From the NCBI RefSeq assembly GCF_014284195.1, contig NZ_JACOGC010000001.1, positions 62,001-126,000 of the forward strand: 64,000 bases of DNA, read 5' to 3'. The translations under genes and the position numbers were made by a program. Of the stretch, positions 15,963 to 26,800 are shown in pieces. The stretch is from Cognatundibacterium griseum. GTDB lineage: Bacteria; Pseudomonadota; Gammaproteobacteria; Burkholderiales; Burkholderiaceae_D. Within the stretch, counting starts at the first letter, position 1. Every line of letters begins with the position of its first letter. The notes beneath the pieces were generated by a model. That model searched no databases, was not told the DNA's origin, and saw nothing but the letters and a program-made list of their open reading frames with translations.

Positions 15963-18008
15963 ATGCGACCAGCGACCTCTCACTACCCTCTGTGGCGCCT
16001 GCTGACAGTCCTGATGTTCCTGCTGTCTGGCATCAGTTTCCATGCCAATGCTGACGTGCTCAGGCTGGATAACCAAGAGGTGCAGATATCGCTGCAATCT
16101 CATTTTCAGCTGCTGGAAGATAAAACCGGCACACTGGATATCCGGGATATCCTGAAACCGGAAATCAACCAGCGTTTCAGTCCCGTGTCCGGCAATCTCA
16201 GCGCCGGCTACACCAATTCCGTGTTCTGGCTGCGACTGGACCTGCAGCGCACACAGGAAAACACCATCAGGAACTGGATGCTGGAAATCACGCCGGTCAT
16301 GCTGGATGATATTCGCCTGTACCAGCAAGCGCCGGACGGCAGCATCCGGATGCGCCGGGCCGGTGACCGGATTCCGTTTTCCGAACAGGAAATCCGGTTT
16401 CACTACCCGGTTTTTCCCCTGGAACTCGATGACACTGCAGTCACCACCGTGTATCTGCGGATACAGAGCACCAGCTCGGTGTTCCTGAGGGCAACCCTGT
16501 GGGCACGGGACCGGTTTGCAGAATCGTCTAATTACACATCCAATCTGATGGGTGTGTATTACGGCATCATGCTGGCGATGATCATCTACAACGCACTGCT
16601 GATGACCAGTTACCGTGATATTTCCATGCTGCATTACCTGATGCTGTCATGCAGCACACTGATCGCCGGAATGAGCGTAAATGGACACCTGGCGATGTAT
16701 GTCGCGCCGGACTGGCCGTGGCTGGTCGATATGGTACCTGCGTTATTCTCGCAGGTTATTGTGCTGAGTTCATCGCTGTTCATCTGCAGCTTTCTGCATC
16801 TGCGGACGGCGATGCCAAAAGTCTACCTGCTGTTCCGCACGATCCAGTTTTGCGTGCTGGTACTGATAGGCTTTATTCTGGCCGGCTATAACCCGCAGGT
16901 TGCTGCGATTGCACAGGCCATCGGTTTGTTGCAGCTACTGTTGTTTCTGCCGGTTTGTCTGCTGTCCGGCCTGCGCGGCTATGCGCCGGGTTACATCGCA
17001 CTGGCAGCGTCTGCGGCGTGGATTTCCGGCGTGTCGCTGGTGCCGTTGCGCAACCTCGGCATTCTCGAACCCAGCTGGATCACCGATTACAGCTTCCAGA
17101 TCGGTTCTGCGATCGAAGTGATTTTGCTGGCACTGGCGCAGGCTTACCGCATCAGTCTGATCAAGAAAGAAAGCTCCAGGGTGCAAAAGCAAATGCTCAG
17201 GCTGTCGCAACAGGCCGAATCCGAACTGGAAGAAAAAGTGCAGCTGCGGACCGCAGAACTGGACGAAGCAGTGCTGCGGCTGGAAGTGCTGGACAAGCAG
17301 AAAAATGAATTTCTCGGCATCGCCGCGCATGACCTGAAAAACCCGCTGACCAGCATCATCGGCATGAGCAAGTTACTGCTCAATATGGGACACCAGCTGT
17401 CAGAACCGCAAAAACAGCAGTACTGCGAGCGGATCAGCACCAGCGGCGAACGCATGATGCATATCGTGACGAATCTGCTGGATGTGAATGCGCTGGAATC
17501 CGGCCAGCTGAATTTGTCGCCGGAAACGATCGATCTGGGCAAACTGCTCAATGAAACCGCGCAGCAATATGAAGAGATGCTGAAAGCCAAAGAACTCCGT
17601 GCCGTGATCCACGCTGACTGCACCGTGATGATCCGGGGCGATGTCGGTGCCTGCACCCGCATCATTGATAACCTGCTGTCCAATGCCATCAAGTTTTCGC
17701 CGCCCGGCAGGCATATCTGGCTGCATCTGAGCGAGCAGGGCGGCATGGGGCGACTGGAAATCAAGGATGAAGGTCCCGGCCTGTCTGCAGAAGACCAGAC
17801 ACATTTATTCACCAAGTTTTCGCGCCTGTCCCCGACCCCGACAGCGGGAGAACATTCCAGCGGGCTGGGTTTATCGATCGTTAAAAAACTCAGCGAAGCG
17901 CAGGAAGGGCGGGTTCATTGTGTCAGCACGCCGGGACAGGGCGCGGCATTCATCGTCGAACTGCCGCTGGCCATGATCGGTCCGGCGACGCTCTTCAATC
18001 CTGCCTGA
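15963..18008 (+). CDS. 7TMR-DISM sensor histidine kinase
   Basis: About 681 residues. A signal peptide (LLTVLMFLLSGISFHANA) leads to a periplasmic 7TMR-DISM extracellular domain (~30-185), then seven membrane helices (~200-395), a coiled coil rich in Glu/Gln/Leu (~400-450), a HisKA domain with the phospho-acceptor His in GIAAHDLKNPLTSI, and a HATPase domain with DNLLSNAIKFSPPG, DEGPGLS and SSGLGLSIVKKL. DISM sensors are thought to read extracellular small molecules or carbohydrates. No response regulator is adjacent. The start is chosen for the signal peptide; an ATG at 15918 adds 15 residues. Confidence 0.88.
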   Translation: MRPATSHYPLWRLLTVLMFLLSGISFHANADVLRLDNQEVQISLQSHFQLLEDKTGTLDIRDILKPEINQRFSPVSGNLSAGYTNSVFWLRLDLQRTQENTIRNWMLEITPVMLDDIRLYQQAPDGSIRMRRAGDRIPFSEQEIRFHYPVFPLELDDTAVTTVYLRIQSTSSVFLRATLWARDRFAESSNYTSNLMGVYYGIMLAMIIYNALLMTSYRDISMLHYLMLSCSTLIAGMSVNGHLAMYVAPDWPWLVDMVPALFSQVIVLSSSLFICSFLHLRTAMPKVYLLFRTIQFCVLVLIGFILAGYNPQVAAIAQAIGLLQLLLFLPVCLLSGLRGYAPGYIALAASAAWISGVSLVPLRNLGILEPSWITDYSFQIGSAIEVILLALAQAYRISLIKKESSRVQKQMLRLSQQAESELEEKVQLRTAELDEAVLRLEVLDKQKNEFLGIAAHDLKNPLTSIIGMSKLLLNMGHQLSEPQKQQYCERISTSGERMMHIVTNLLDVNALESGQLNLSPETIDLGKLLNETAQQYEEMLKAKELRAVIHADCTVMIRGDVGACTRIIDNLLSNAIKFSPPGRHIWLHLSEQGGMGRLEIKDEGPGLSAEDQTHLFTKFSRLSPTPTAGEHSSGLGLSIVKKLSEAQEGRVHCVSTPGQGAAFIVELPLAMIGPATLFNPA

Positions 18009-18102
18009 AAACGCGATACGGCAACGCTGCGCGGCGTTCTGCCCCGCATCGGGGTGATTACTTTACAATCACGTCTGATTTCAAATTTTGATCGGCAATT
18101 TT

Positions 18103-18813
18103 ATGTTCACAGGCATTGTTCAGGGCGTTGCCCATATCGCAGACATCAAAGACCTGCCGGGCTTGCGCAGCTTCCGTATTGAATTTCCCGAAGGCTTTGC
18201 CAAAGACCTGGAGATCGGTGCCAGCGTCGCTGTCGACGGCGTCTGCCTGACGGTCACCCAGTTGCACGGCGCAAACGCTGCCGATTTCGATGTGATGCAG
18301 CAAAGCCTGAATATCACCACGCTGGGCAGCTATGCAGAAAACAGCCGGGTCAACGTGGAGCGCGCCGCGCGCGATGGCGCTGAAATCGGCGGCCATCCTT
18401 TGTCCGGCCATGTGGATTTCACCGCCCGGCTCGCGGCCATCCGTCAGACCGACAATAATTATGTGCTGCGCATTGCCGTCCCGCCCGAATGGCTGCGCTA
18501 CATCTTCGCCAAGGGCTATATCGCCGTCAACGGCGCCAGCCTGACCATTGCCGAAGTCAACCGTGCTGAAAGCTGGTTTGAGATCTGGCTGATTCCGGAA
18601 ACCCTGCGCATGACCGTGTTTGCAGAAAAAACCGTGGGTGCCGCGCTGAACATCGAAATCGAACGCAGTACCCAGGTGATTGTCGATACCGTGCAAACCA
18701 TACTGAGCGACACGCTTGGTCCGCTGCTGCCCGCGCTGGAAACCCTGCTGCAACAACAGGGTGTGGACAGCAGCCGGCTGTCCGGTCTGCTGGGAATCGG
18801 TAAAAAACCGTAA
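18103..18813 (+). CDS. ribE: Riboflavin synthase, alpha-subunit type
   Basis: The enzyme dismutates two 6,7-dimethyl-8-ribityllumazines to riboflavin. The 236-residue protein shows the duplicated lumazine-binding layout: MFTGIVQG start, VAVDGVCLTVTQ, GGHPLSGHVDF in the first half and VNGASLTIAEV, WFEIWLIPETLRMT in the second. Most riboflavin synthases are 200-215 residues; the extra ~20-30 at the C-terminus (VIVDTVQTILSDTLGPLL and on) is unusual and might mark a paralogue. The start at 18103 is the family start. No FMN riboswitch precedes it and no other rib gene is near. Confidence 0.87.
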   Translation: MFTGIVQGVAHIADIKDLPGLRSFRIEFPEGFAKDLEIGASVAVDGVCLTVTQLHGANAADFDVMQQSLNITTLGSYAENSRVNVERAARDGAEIGGHPLSGHVDFTARLAAIRQTDNNYVLRIAVPPEWLRYIFAKGYIAVNGASLTIAEVNRAESWFEIWLIPETLRMTVFAEKTVGAALNIEIERSTQVIVDTVQTILSDTLGPLLPALETLLQQQGVDSSRLSGLLGIGKKP

Positions 18814-18880
18814 TCACTCAAGCCACCGCCGCACTCTGCGCTGCAGAACTGTGCAACACATCAGTACCAGACGGGCAGAA

Positions 18881-19261
18881 TTAAGCAATCTGCCCCATTT
18901 CCTTCAGCACCTCGTGCGCGGAACGGAACGCATCAATCGCCAGCGGCATACCGCAGTACACGCTGGCATGCAGCAAGACTTCCTGAATTTCCTTCATGCT
19001 GGCACCATTATTCACCGCTCCGCGCACATGGCCTTTGATTTCATGCGCCCGGCCCAGTGCCGTCAGCATGGAGATGGTCACCAGGCTGCGGGTTTTGAGT
19101 TCCAGCCCGTCGCGGCACCAGACCGTGCCCCAGGCATTGCGCGTTACAAACTCCTGTAACGGTGCTGTAAATGCATCGTTCTGGCTGAATGCCCGGGCAA
19201 CAAACTCCTCCCCCATGACCTGTTTGCGAATCTGCAGGCCATCTTCAAATTGCTGATCCAT
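18881..19261 (-). CDS. pcaC: 4-carboxymuconolactone decarboxylase family protein
   Basis: The 126-residue protein matches PcaC closely in length and in motifs: GLQIRKQVMGEEFVARA, NAWGTVWCRDGLELKTRSL, HEIKGHVRGAVNNGAS, and EVLLHASVYCGMPLAIDAF. PcaC decarboxylates carboxymuconolactone in the protocatechuate branch of the beta-ketoadipate pathway. No other pca gene is near, so it may instead be a related AhpD-like or free-standing decarboxylase. It is transcribed toward ribE and ends 67 bases from it. Confidence 0.75.
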   Translation of the reverse strand: MDQQFEDGLQIRKQVMGEEFVARAFSQNDAFTAPLQEFVTRNAWGTVWCRDGLELKTRSLVTISMLTALGRAHEIKGHVRGAVNNGASMKEIQEVLLHASVYCGMPLAIDAFRSAHEVLKEMGQIA

Positions 19262-19602
19262 GAATTTTTTCCTCTGCTGGTTGATTGAATCGCCTTATCT
19301 TAAAGTGATCGTCCGCGCTTCGGCAAATAGTGCTGACACTCAAATTTTCCACGCAGGAATGTTGCAGATAGTAAAAACCGGTAAAAAGGGCTTTTAAAAA
19401 TGCACCGGACTGACGCAAAATGATCCCGATCAGGCGGAGTGCCGCAAGGGCAGCACATCTGGTGTGACAAGGCGCGATAACAACGGCAGACCGGTTTTGC
19501 GCCCACTCTGGTTAAATTCCTGTGTCTGCTTTCATAGCCAGCGGCTAGAATGAAAAAAGATCCGCTATTTTTTCAGCACTGTTTGAACAGATCGGAACAA
19601 AC
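19262..19602. other. Divergent intergenic region, pcaC to HD-GYP regulator
   Basis: 341 bases without a credible ORF. A TAGAAT about 60 bases before the HD-GYP start could be its -10. I see no clear operator, terminator or RNA element. Confidence 0.4.
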
Positions 19603-21114
19603 ATGTCCTTCCTGAAGCAGGAAACACCGCGACTCCCTCCTTGGAAAGTATTGCTGGTGGATGATGAGCCAGATGTCCATGACGTGACCAAACTGACCCT
19701 GAGCCGCTTCCGGCTGGACGGGCGGGCGCTGGCATTTCTGGATGCCTACAGCGGCAAAGAGGCAAAAGAAATTCTGGCACGCGAACAGGATATCGCGCTG
19801 GTGTTTCTCGACGTGGTGATGGAAAACGATCATGCCGGGCTGGAAGTCGCACGCTGGCTGCGGCAGGATCAGGGCAATCATTTCACCCGCATCGTTCTGC
19901 GCACCGGCCAGCCGGGCCAGGCGCCGGAAGAAAGCGTCATTGTGGAATACGACATCAATGACTATAAGGAAAAAACCGAGCTCGACCGCAAAAAACTGTT
20001 CACCACCACCTTTGCCGCCCTGCGTGGCTACCGCGACATCATGACAGTTGAAGAGGCGCGCCGCTTCCAGTCCACCTACCGCGAGGGGCTGGAAAGAGTC
20101 ATCGAAGCCTCCAGCCATATTTTTAAACAGCGCAATCTGTATGATTTTGCGCATGGCCTGCTGCAGCAGGTGGTCGCCCTGCTGCAGCTTGAAAACAGCA
20201 TGCTGGTCAGATTGCGCGGGGCTTCGGGCATTTCGGAAGAAAATAAATACGAAGTCATTGCCCGCATCGGTGACATGGAAAATGAAGAGCCGATTTTTAC
20301 GCCGGAATTATTGACGCAGCTGAACGAAACCTGCATTAACCGCATCTCGCGCCTGTACGGTGATACCTATGTCGGCTACTTCCCGAACAACAGCGGCAAA
20401 ACCTCGCTGCTGGTGCTGCAGGGTGTGCATGATGTGTCTGAAGTTGATGCCAAATTGCTGGAAATTTTCTCGTCCGGCGTGGCGATTGCGTTCGACAATA
20501 TTCTCTTGAATCAGGAAATCACCGATACTCAGGGTGAGCTGATCATGCGTCTCGGCGATGTGGTGGAGTCGCGCTCCCACGAAGCCGGTAACCACGTGCG
20601 CCGTATGGCGGAAGTCTGTTATCTGCTGGCCACCGAATCCGGCATGGACAACGACCATGCCGCCATCCTGCGGCAGGCGGCGCCCATGCATGACATCGGT
20701 AAAATTGCAACACCGGACGCCGTGCTGCTGAAACCGGGTAAGCTGAATGCCGAAGAATGGGAAATCATGAAGCAGCATCCGGATGTCGGCATGTCGATTC
20801 TGGGCGGTTCACAGCGCCCTATCCTGCACGCCGCCGCCGTCATCGCTCACCAGCACCATGAAAAATTCGACGGCAGCGGCTATCCGCAAGGGCTGAAGGG
20901 CGAGGAAATTCATCCGTTTGCACGCATCGTCGCCGTCGCCGATGTGTTCGATGCCCTGATTCAGAAACGCTGCTACAAGCCCGCATGGCCGATTGAAGAC
21001 GTGTTAAAACATTTGCAGGAAGTCGCCGGCACGCATCTTGATCCTCAGTACGTGCATATCCTGATCCGGCATGTGGATCAGGCGCTGGCGATCAATACCA
21101 TGTATCCCGATTAA
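19603..21114 (+). CDS. Response regulator with DUF3369 and HD-GYP domains (c-di-GMP phosphodiesterase)
   Basis: The 503-residue protein has a receiver domain (VLLVDDEPD, phospho-acceptor Asp in LVFLDVVMENDH, ~15-140), a DUF3369 sensor-like middle part (~165-320) and an HD-GYP domain with HDIGKIATPDAVLLKPG near residue 363, HHEKFDGSGYPQGL and FDALIQKR. HD-GYP enzymes hydrolyse c-di-GMP. GATCGGAACAAAC precedes the ATG. It converges with the GAF sensor kinase gene on the opposite strand, 41 bases apart, and that kinase is the most likely phosphodonor, though DUF3369 regulators often pair with large cytoplasmic kinases elsewhere. Confidence 0.93.
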   Translation: MSFLKQETPRLPPWKVLLVDDEPDVHDVTKLTLSRFRLDGRALAFLDAYSGKEAKEILAREQDIALVFLDVVMENDHAGLEVARWLRQDQGNHFTRIVLRTGQPGQAPEESVIVEYDINDYKEKTELDRKKLFTTTFAALRGYRDIMTVEEARRFQSTYREGLERVIEASSHIFKQRNLYDFAHGLLQQVVALLQLENSMLVRLRGASGISEENKYEVIARIGDMENEEPIFTPELLTQLNETCINRISRLYGDTYVGYFPNNSGKTSLLVLQGVHDVSEVDAKLLEIFSSGVAIAFDNILLNQEITDTQGELIMRLGDVVESRSHEAGNHVRRMAEVCYLLATESGMDNDHAAILRQAAPMHDIGKIATPDAVLLKPGKLNAEEWEIMKQHPDVGMSILGGSQRPILHAAAVIAHQHHEKFDGSGYPQGLKGEEIHPFARIVAVADVFDALIQKRCYKPAWPIEDVLKHLQEVAGTHLDPQYVHILIRHVDQALAINTMYPD

Positions 21115-21155
21115 ACCGGGCGGACAACAACGGTGCTGAACTTGCACCGGGAGTG

Positions 21156-23138
21156 TTATGCCATTCCATCCGGCCTGCCGGCGCCTGAAGCAGACGGAGG
21201 GACTGTCCGGATACGGGGAAACTGCATCTCGTAAGTCAGCCCCTGTCCCGGGCTGCTGCTGGCATTCAGGGTTCCGCCCAGCGGGCCGGTCACCAGATTG
21301 TAGGAAATATGCGCGCCAAGTCCGCTGCCGCCCTGGCCGCGTTTGGTGGTGTAAAACGGCTCAAATAATTTTTCCAGCGCGGCCTGGCTCATACCAACAC
21401 CGTCATCGGCATACCTCATGTGCACATTGTCCTGCTCCGCATGTGCACGAATCAGAATATGCCCCTCATCGCGCCCTTCAAAACCGTGCATCAGTGAATT
21501 GGTGAGCATGTTGGTCAGTATCTGCGAAACTGCTCCGGGATAAGTCCGCATCAGGATGCCGGGCGGACAGTCGATCTGCACCTTGTACTGATGACCTTTC
21601 AGCTTCGGCTGCAGCGACAGCAGCACTTCATCCAGATAGGCGCGCAGATCGAATTCGCGGATACTTTCCGAAGACTGGTCCACCGCAACCTGCTTGAAGC
21701 TTCTGACCAGCGCCGCGCCGCGCAGACAGTTGGTCATCAGAATCCGCAGCGACTGGTCCAGCACATCAAAAAATGCGTTCAGACCGGATTCATCGAGGCG
21801 TTCCTGTTCCAGTTCCTTGCGCACCAGCGCCAGCTCCTCCACGATATGACTGGCGGCTGTCACGCAGATTCCCAGCGGCGTATTGATCTCATGCGCAACG
21901 CCGGCCACCAGACGTCCTAATGACGCCAGCCGGTCCTGATCCACCAATTCTTTTTGCGCCTTTTTCAGCGCGGTCAGCATCTGGTTCAGCGCATCATTTT
22001 GCAGTTTCAGCTGTTCTTTGGCGACCCGGTTATTTTCATCGGCCTTCATTCTGGCAAACGCCGCCGCCACATGATGCGCGACAAATGCAATCAGGTCTTT
22101 ATCCGCTTCGGAATACGTCACGGCTGCATCGTAGCTTTGCAGGATGATGACGCCATATACGGCATCACCGACAATCAGCGGCGCGCCGATCCAGCTATAG
22201 ACGGCCAGACTCCCCAATGCCAGGATCGTGCCGTTATCGATCATTTCCAGTAACTGTGCGCGGTTGATCAGCTGCGTCTGCCGGTTCTGTATTACATACG
22301 AAGTCATTCCCGAGCCGAGCGGAAAACGCTTTCCCAGTGCGCTGTTTCCATCGACTTCATCGACGGAATATTCGATGCTGAATTCCTGGCTGTCTTCATG
22401 AAACAGCGCCACCATAAAATTTTTGGAAGGCACCAGCTGGCTGATGATTTCATGCAGGCGGGAGAATTTCCGGTCGTCTTCCGATGCCTGCACCGATAAT
22501 TCTGCAATCTGGAACAACACTCTTTGCAGGGTCTCGGCTTTTTTGCGCTCCTCAATTTCGTGTTCCAGCATCAGGGTGCGTTCCCGCACAGCCTGCTCCA
22601 GCCGGTCAACGCTGAACAAGCTTTGCAGTGCCGCCGAGACATGCGCAGCAATCAGTCCGAAAATTTTCTGGTCTTCTTCGGTGTAAATATGGGTAGGGTC
22701 ATAGCTCTGCACCACCATCACGCCGAGCGACTGGCGCTGATGATCCAGCAGGGGATGTCCCATCCAGTGTTCCGCACGGGTGCCCGTGCCCCAGGTTTTG
22801 TTTTCCCTTTCACGGGCCGCATCTTCCTCGGCCGTCATCACCAGGGGCCGGCGATTCAGGATAACCCAGGCGGTCGGGGATGCTTCCGGTGAGTCCAGCG
22901 GAAAGCGCTGTTCCGGATCAAGCGGCGTATCGAATTCATCGACTTCATACACATAGCGCACGCTGTGCGTGGCATGGTCGAATAAAGCCACATAAAAATT
23001 GGCCGCATACATGATGCGGCCGGTGATCTGATGGACAGACTGCAAAAAACTGACAATATCGCTGCAGGCAGCAGACAGTCTGCTGATTTCCAGCACCGCA
23101 TTCTGTACGGCTTCGAGTCTTTCCAGTCGTTTTTTCAT
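21156..23138 (-). CDS. GAF-GAF sensor histidine kinase
   Basis: About 660 residues, soluble. Two GAF domains (~10-170 and ~205-370, each with the conserved IQSYD/VQSYD pattern) are joined by a coiled coil, a second coiled coil follows, then HisKA with His in LVAGVAHEINTPLG and HATPase with TNMLTNSLMHGFEG, ADDGVGMS and GGSGLGAHIS. The GAF wording (YVYEVDEFDTP, WMGHPLLDHQRQSLGVMV) is that of stress or redox-type sensors. I chose the ATG at 23138; the frame runs 18 codons further upstream. It is convergent with the HD-GYP regulator, suggesting one two-component pathway controlling c-di-GMP. Confidence 0.88.
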   Translation of the reverse strand: MKKRLERLEAVQNAVLEISRLSAACSDIVSFLQSVHQITGRIMYAANFYVALFDHATHSVRYVYEVDEFDTPLDPEQRFPLDSPEASPTAWVILNRRPLVMTAEEDAARERENKTWGTGTRAEHWMGHPLLDHQRQSLGVMVVQSYDPTHIYTEEDQKIFGLIAAHVSAALQSLFSVDRLEQAVRERTLMLEHEIEERKKAETLQRVLFQIAELSVQASEDDRKFSRLHEIISQLVPSKNFMVALFHEDSQEFSIEYSVDEVDGNSALGKRFPLGSGMTSYVIQNRQTQLINRAQLLEMIDNGTILALGSLAVYSWIGAPLIVGDAVYGVIILQSYDAAVTYSEADKDLIAFVAHHVAAAFARMKADENNRVAKEQLKLQNDALNQMLTALKKAQKELVDQDRLASLGRLVAGVAHEINTPLGICVTAASHIVEELALVRKELEQERLDESGLNAFFDVLDQSLRILMTNCLRGAALVRSFKQVAVDQSSESIREFDLRAYLDEVLLSLQPKLKGHQYKVQIDCPPGILMRTYPGAVSQILTNMLTNSLMHGFEGRDEGHILIRAHAEQDNVHMRYADDGVGMSQAALEKLFEPFYTTKRGQGGSGLGAHISYNLVTGPLGGTLNASSSPGQGLTYEMQFPRIRTVPPSASGAGRPDGMA

Positions 23139-23248
23139 GGGTGTTTCACTATCGAGACACGCCGGATATTTTTTCCGGCGGCATACCAACAATGTCCATG
23201 TTCAGTGTACTGCAGATCAGCGCGCCGCTTTGACTGTCGCGGGAAAAT

Positions 23249-23707
23249 TTATTTGATCGGCAGGCAGCTGGTGTTTTTGACTTCTTCCATCACGGCATAG
23301 GTGTGCGTTTCGCGCACGCCGCTCAGCTGCAGCAAGGATTTGCCGAGAAAATCACGATAGGCATTCATGTCTTTGACCCGTGCTTTCACGAGATAGTCGA
23401 AGCCGCCCGCCACCATGTGACATTCGAGCACTTCGGGAATCGCCTGCACGCCGCGCCGGAATGCGTCAAACACGTCGGGAGTCGTGCGGTCGAGCACGAC
23501 TTCGATAAATACCAGCAGCGCCACATCCAGCAGATGCGGGTTCAGTTGTGCGGTATAACCGAGGATGTAACCAGATTCCTGCAGTTTGCGCACACGTTCC
23601 AGACAGGCGGCAGGAGAGAGGTTAACCCGTGTCGCCAGTTCTACGTTACTGATGCGGCCATCATTTTGTAATTCGGCCAGAATTCTTTTACTGATTTTGT
23701 CGAGCAT
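23249..23707 (-). CDS. Lrp/AsnC family regulator, likely PutR
   Basis: The 152-residue protein has the Lrp helix-turn-helix (ILAELQNDGRISNVELATRV, NLSPAACLERVRKL) and the RAM ligand domain (GGFDYLVKARVKDMNAYRDFL). It is divergent from putA with 150 AT-rich bases between, the arrangement of PutR/BkdR-like activators that sense proline and switch on putA. Because this PutA lacks the DNA-binding domain used for self-repression, control by this Lrp protein is the natural reading, though unproven. Confidence 0.88.
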   Translation of the reverse strand: MLDKISKRILAELQNDGRISNVELATRVNLSPAACLERVRKLQESGYILGYTAQLNPHLLDVALLVFIEVVLDRTTPDVFDAFRRGVQAIPEVLECHMVAGGFDYLVKARVKDMNAYRDFLGKSLLQLSGVRETHTYAVMEEVKNTSCLPIK

Positions 23708-23857
23708 AAGAAGTCAAAAATTGATCAGAATGGGATTAATAAAATTCGGGATTATTTTCTCACAAAAAAGAAAATTTCGATATGTGTTCAGATTTCCAGA
23801 ATTAATCATCAAAGAGCATCTATACAATGAAATCATATTTGTTCTCATTATTCTTCT

Positions 23858-26800
23858 ATGGATGCAACTTCTGTGCCTAACACTTCCAAGCCATTTTCCG
23901 CTCTGCAGACAGAGCTGCTGCCCGACCAGGGAACTCTCAGAACGGCGATTACCGCTGCATACCGCCGGGATGAAAGCGAGGCCGTGCAATGGCTGTTAAA
24001 TGCAGTCAATCCTTATCCCTCGTTACAAAAAGATGTTGCGCAACTGGCACACACGCTGGTCACTTCGGTGCGCCAGCAACGTACGCGGGCTTCCGGGGTG
24101 GATGCGCTGATGCACGAATTTTCGCTGTCATCGGAAGAAGGTGTGGCACTGATGTGTCTGGCAGAAGCCCTGTTGCGGATTCCCGATCATGAGACGGCAA
24201 ACCGGCTGATTGCCGACAAAATCAGCCGCGGCGACTGGCGCAAACATCTGGGTGAATCGCCGTCGCTGTTTGTGAATGCTGCAACCTGGGGCTTGCTGGT
24301 GACCGGCAAGCTGGTCGCCACCAACAGCGAACAGGGACTTGGCGCAGCGCTGACCCGTCTGATCGCCAAAGGCGGCGAACCGCTGATCCGCAAAGGGGTC
24401 GATCTGGCGATGCGGATGCTGGGCAACCAGTTCGTGACCGGCCAGACCATCGAAGAAGCGCTGAAAAACAGCCAGGATAATGAGAAACGCGGCTATCGCT
24501 ATTCCTACGATATGCTGGGCGAAGCGGCACTGACCGCCAGGGACGCCGCTTTTTATTATCAGGCTTACGAAACCGCGATTCATGCCATCGGCAAGGCATC
24601 GGCCGGACGCGGCATCAAGGACGGCCCGGGTATTTCGGTCAAGCTGTCGGCACTGCATCCGCGTTACAGCCGCGCGCAGCGTGAGCGCACCATGAGCGAA
24701 CTGTTGCCGCTGCTGAAAAAACTGCTGCTGCTCGCCAAACACTACAACATCGGCCTCAATATCGATGCCGAAGAAACCGACCGGCTGGAATTGTCGCTGG
24801 ATCTGATGGAAGCGCTGGCATTCGATGCCGATCTCAAAGGTTTTGAGGGCATCGGCTTTGTGGTGCAGGCCTATCAGAAACGCTGCCCGTTTGTGATCGA
24901 TTATCTGGTCGATCTGGCGCGCCGCAGCGGCAGCCGTTTCATGATCCGTCTGGTCAAAGGCGCTTACTGGGATGCCGAAATCAAGCGGGCTCAGGTTGAT
25001 GGCATGGACGGTTATCCGGTCTATACACGCAAGGTGTACACCGATCTGTCTTACCTGACCTGCGCGCAGAGATTGCTGGCAGCGACCGATGTGATTTATC
25101 CACAGTTCGCCACCCATAATGCACTGACCTTGTCCACCATTTACACCTGGGCGCAATCCGCCGACATCACCGACTATGAATTCCAGTGCCTGCATGGCAT
25201 GGGAGAGACGCTGTACGATCAGGTGGTCGGCAAAGACCGCCTGAATAAGCCCTGCCGTATTTATGCGCCCGTCGGTTCACACCAGACGCTGCTGGCTTAT
25301 CTGGTGCGCCGTCTGCTGGAAAATGGTGCAAATTCGTCTTTTGTAAACCAGATTGTCGATGAAAGCATTTCCATCGAATCGCTGATCGCCGATCCGCTGG
25401 CTGTTTCGCGTGAACTCGGCGGGAAAGCGCACCCCGGGATTCCGCTGCCGCATGATCTGTATGGTCAGGAAAGAAAAAATTCTGCCGGACTGGATTTTTC
25501 CAACGAACTGACATTACAAAAAATTTCAGCGCATTTTGCTTCTGCGGCTGAACTCAAATGGCAGGCTGCGCCACTGCTCGCTGCTGGCAGCACCGCCAGC
25601 GCCAGCCATGCGGTTTTAAATCCCGCCAACCAGCTTGACCGGGTCGGTGAAGTGATTGAAGCCAACAGCCATGATGTGCAACAGGCGCTAGCCGATGCCG
25701 CGCATTTTGCGCTCGAATGGCAGACCACCGCACCTTCAGCCCGCGCCGCCTGTCTCAAAAAAGCAGCCGACCTGCTGGAAGCGCAAACGCTGGATTTCAT
25801 GGGGCTCGCCATCCGCGAAGCCGGAAAATCCCTGCCGAACGCGCTGGCAGAAGTGCGCGAAGCGGTGGACTTCTTGCGCTATTACGCCGCCCAGATCGAA
25901 TCGCATACCAACACCCAGGCTTTAGGTCCGGTGGTGTGCATCAGTCCGTGGAATTTTCCGCTGGCGATTTTCATGGGCGAAGTCAGTGCAGCGCTGGCTG
26001 CCGGTAATGTGGTGCTGGCAAAGCCGGCAGAACAGACGCCGCTGATTGCATTCCGTGCCGTGCAGGTGCTGCATGAAGCCGGCATACCGCGTGCGGCGCT
26101 GCAATTCCTGCCGGGCACCGGGGAAATCGTCGGTGCCGAACTGGTGGCAGATCATCGCGTTAAAGGAGTGATTTTTACGGGTTCCACGGAAGTCGCGCAG
26201 ATCATCAACCGGACGCTGGCCAAACGCGCCGCTGCGGAAGGCATTGATATCCCGCTCATCGCCGAGACCGGCGGACAAAATGCCATGATCGTTGACAGCA
26301 GCGCCTTGCCGGAGCAGGTCGTCAACGATGTCCTGTCTTCCGCATTCGACAGCGCCGGCCAGCGTTGTTCCGCTTTACGGGTACTGTGCCTGCAGGAAGA
26401 TATCGCCGATAAAACCATAGAAATGCTGCACGGTGCGATGCAGGAATTGCGCATCGGCCAGACCGACCGGCTGGCGACCGATATCGGCCCGGTGATTGAC
26501 GCCGAAGCGCAGGGCAACCTGCTGAACCACATCCGCCACATGCGCGGCGTGGCCAAATCGTTTTACAGCCTGGAGCTGGGAGACGATTGCCGGCAGGGTA
26601 CATTTGTCGCACCGACCGTCATGGAAATTGCGGATCTGTCGGAGCTGAAAAAAGAAGTGTTCGGCCCGGTACTGCATATCCTGCGTTTCCGCCGCGACCA
26701 GCTGGGACAACTGGTTGAGCAGATCAACGCGACCGGTTTCGGCCTGACGCTCGGTATTCATTCACGTATCGACGAAACCATCCATTTCATCACCAGCCGC

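Noticed and set aside
18009-18102. Possible FMN riboswitch before ribE
   Set aside because: The gap is under 100 bases and lacks the conserved FMN aptamer blocks; only simple hairpins are present.
24128-25195. 355-codon antisense frame in putA
   Set aside because: Shadow of the putA proline dehydrogenase domain, which has all expected motifs.
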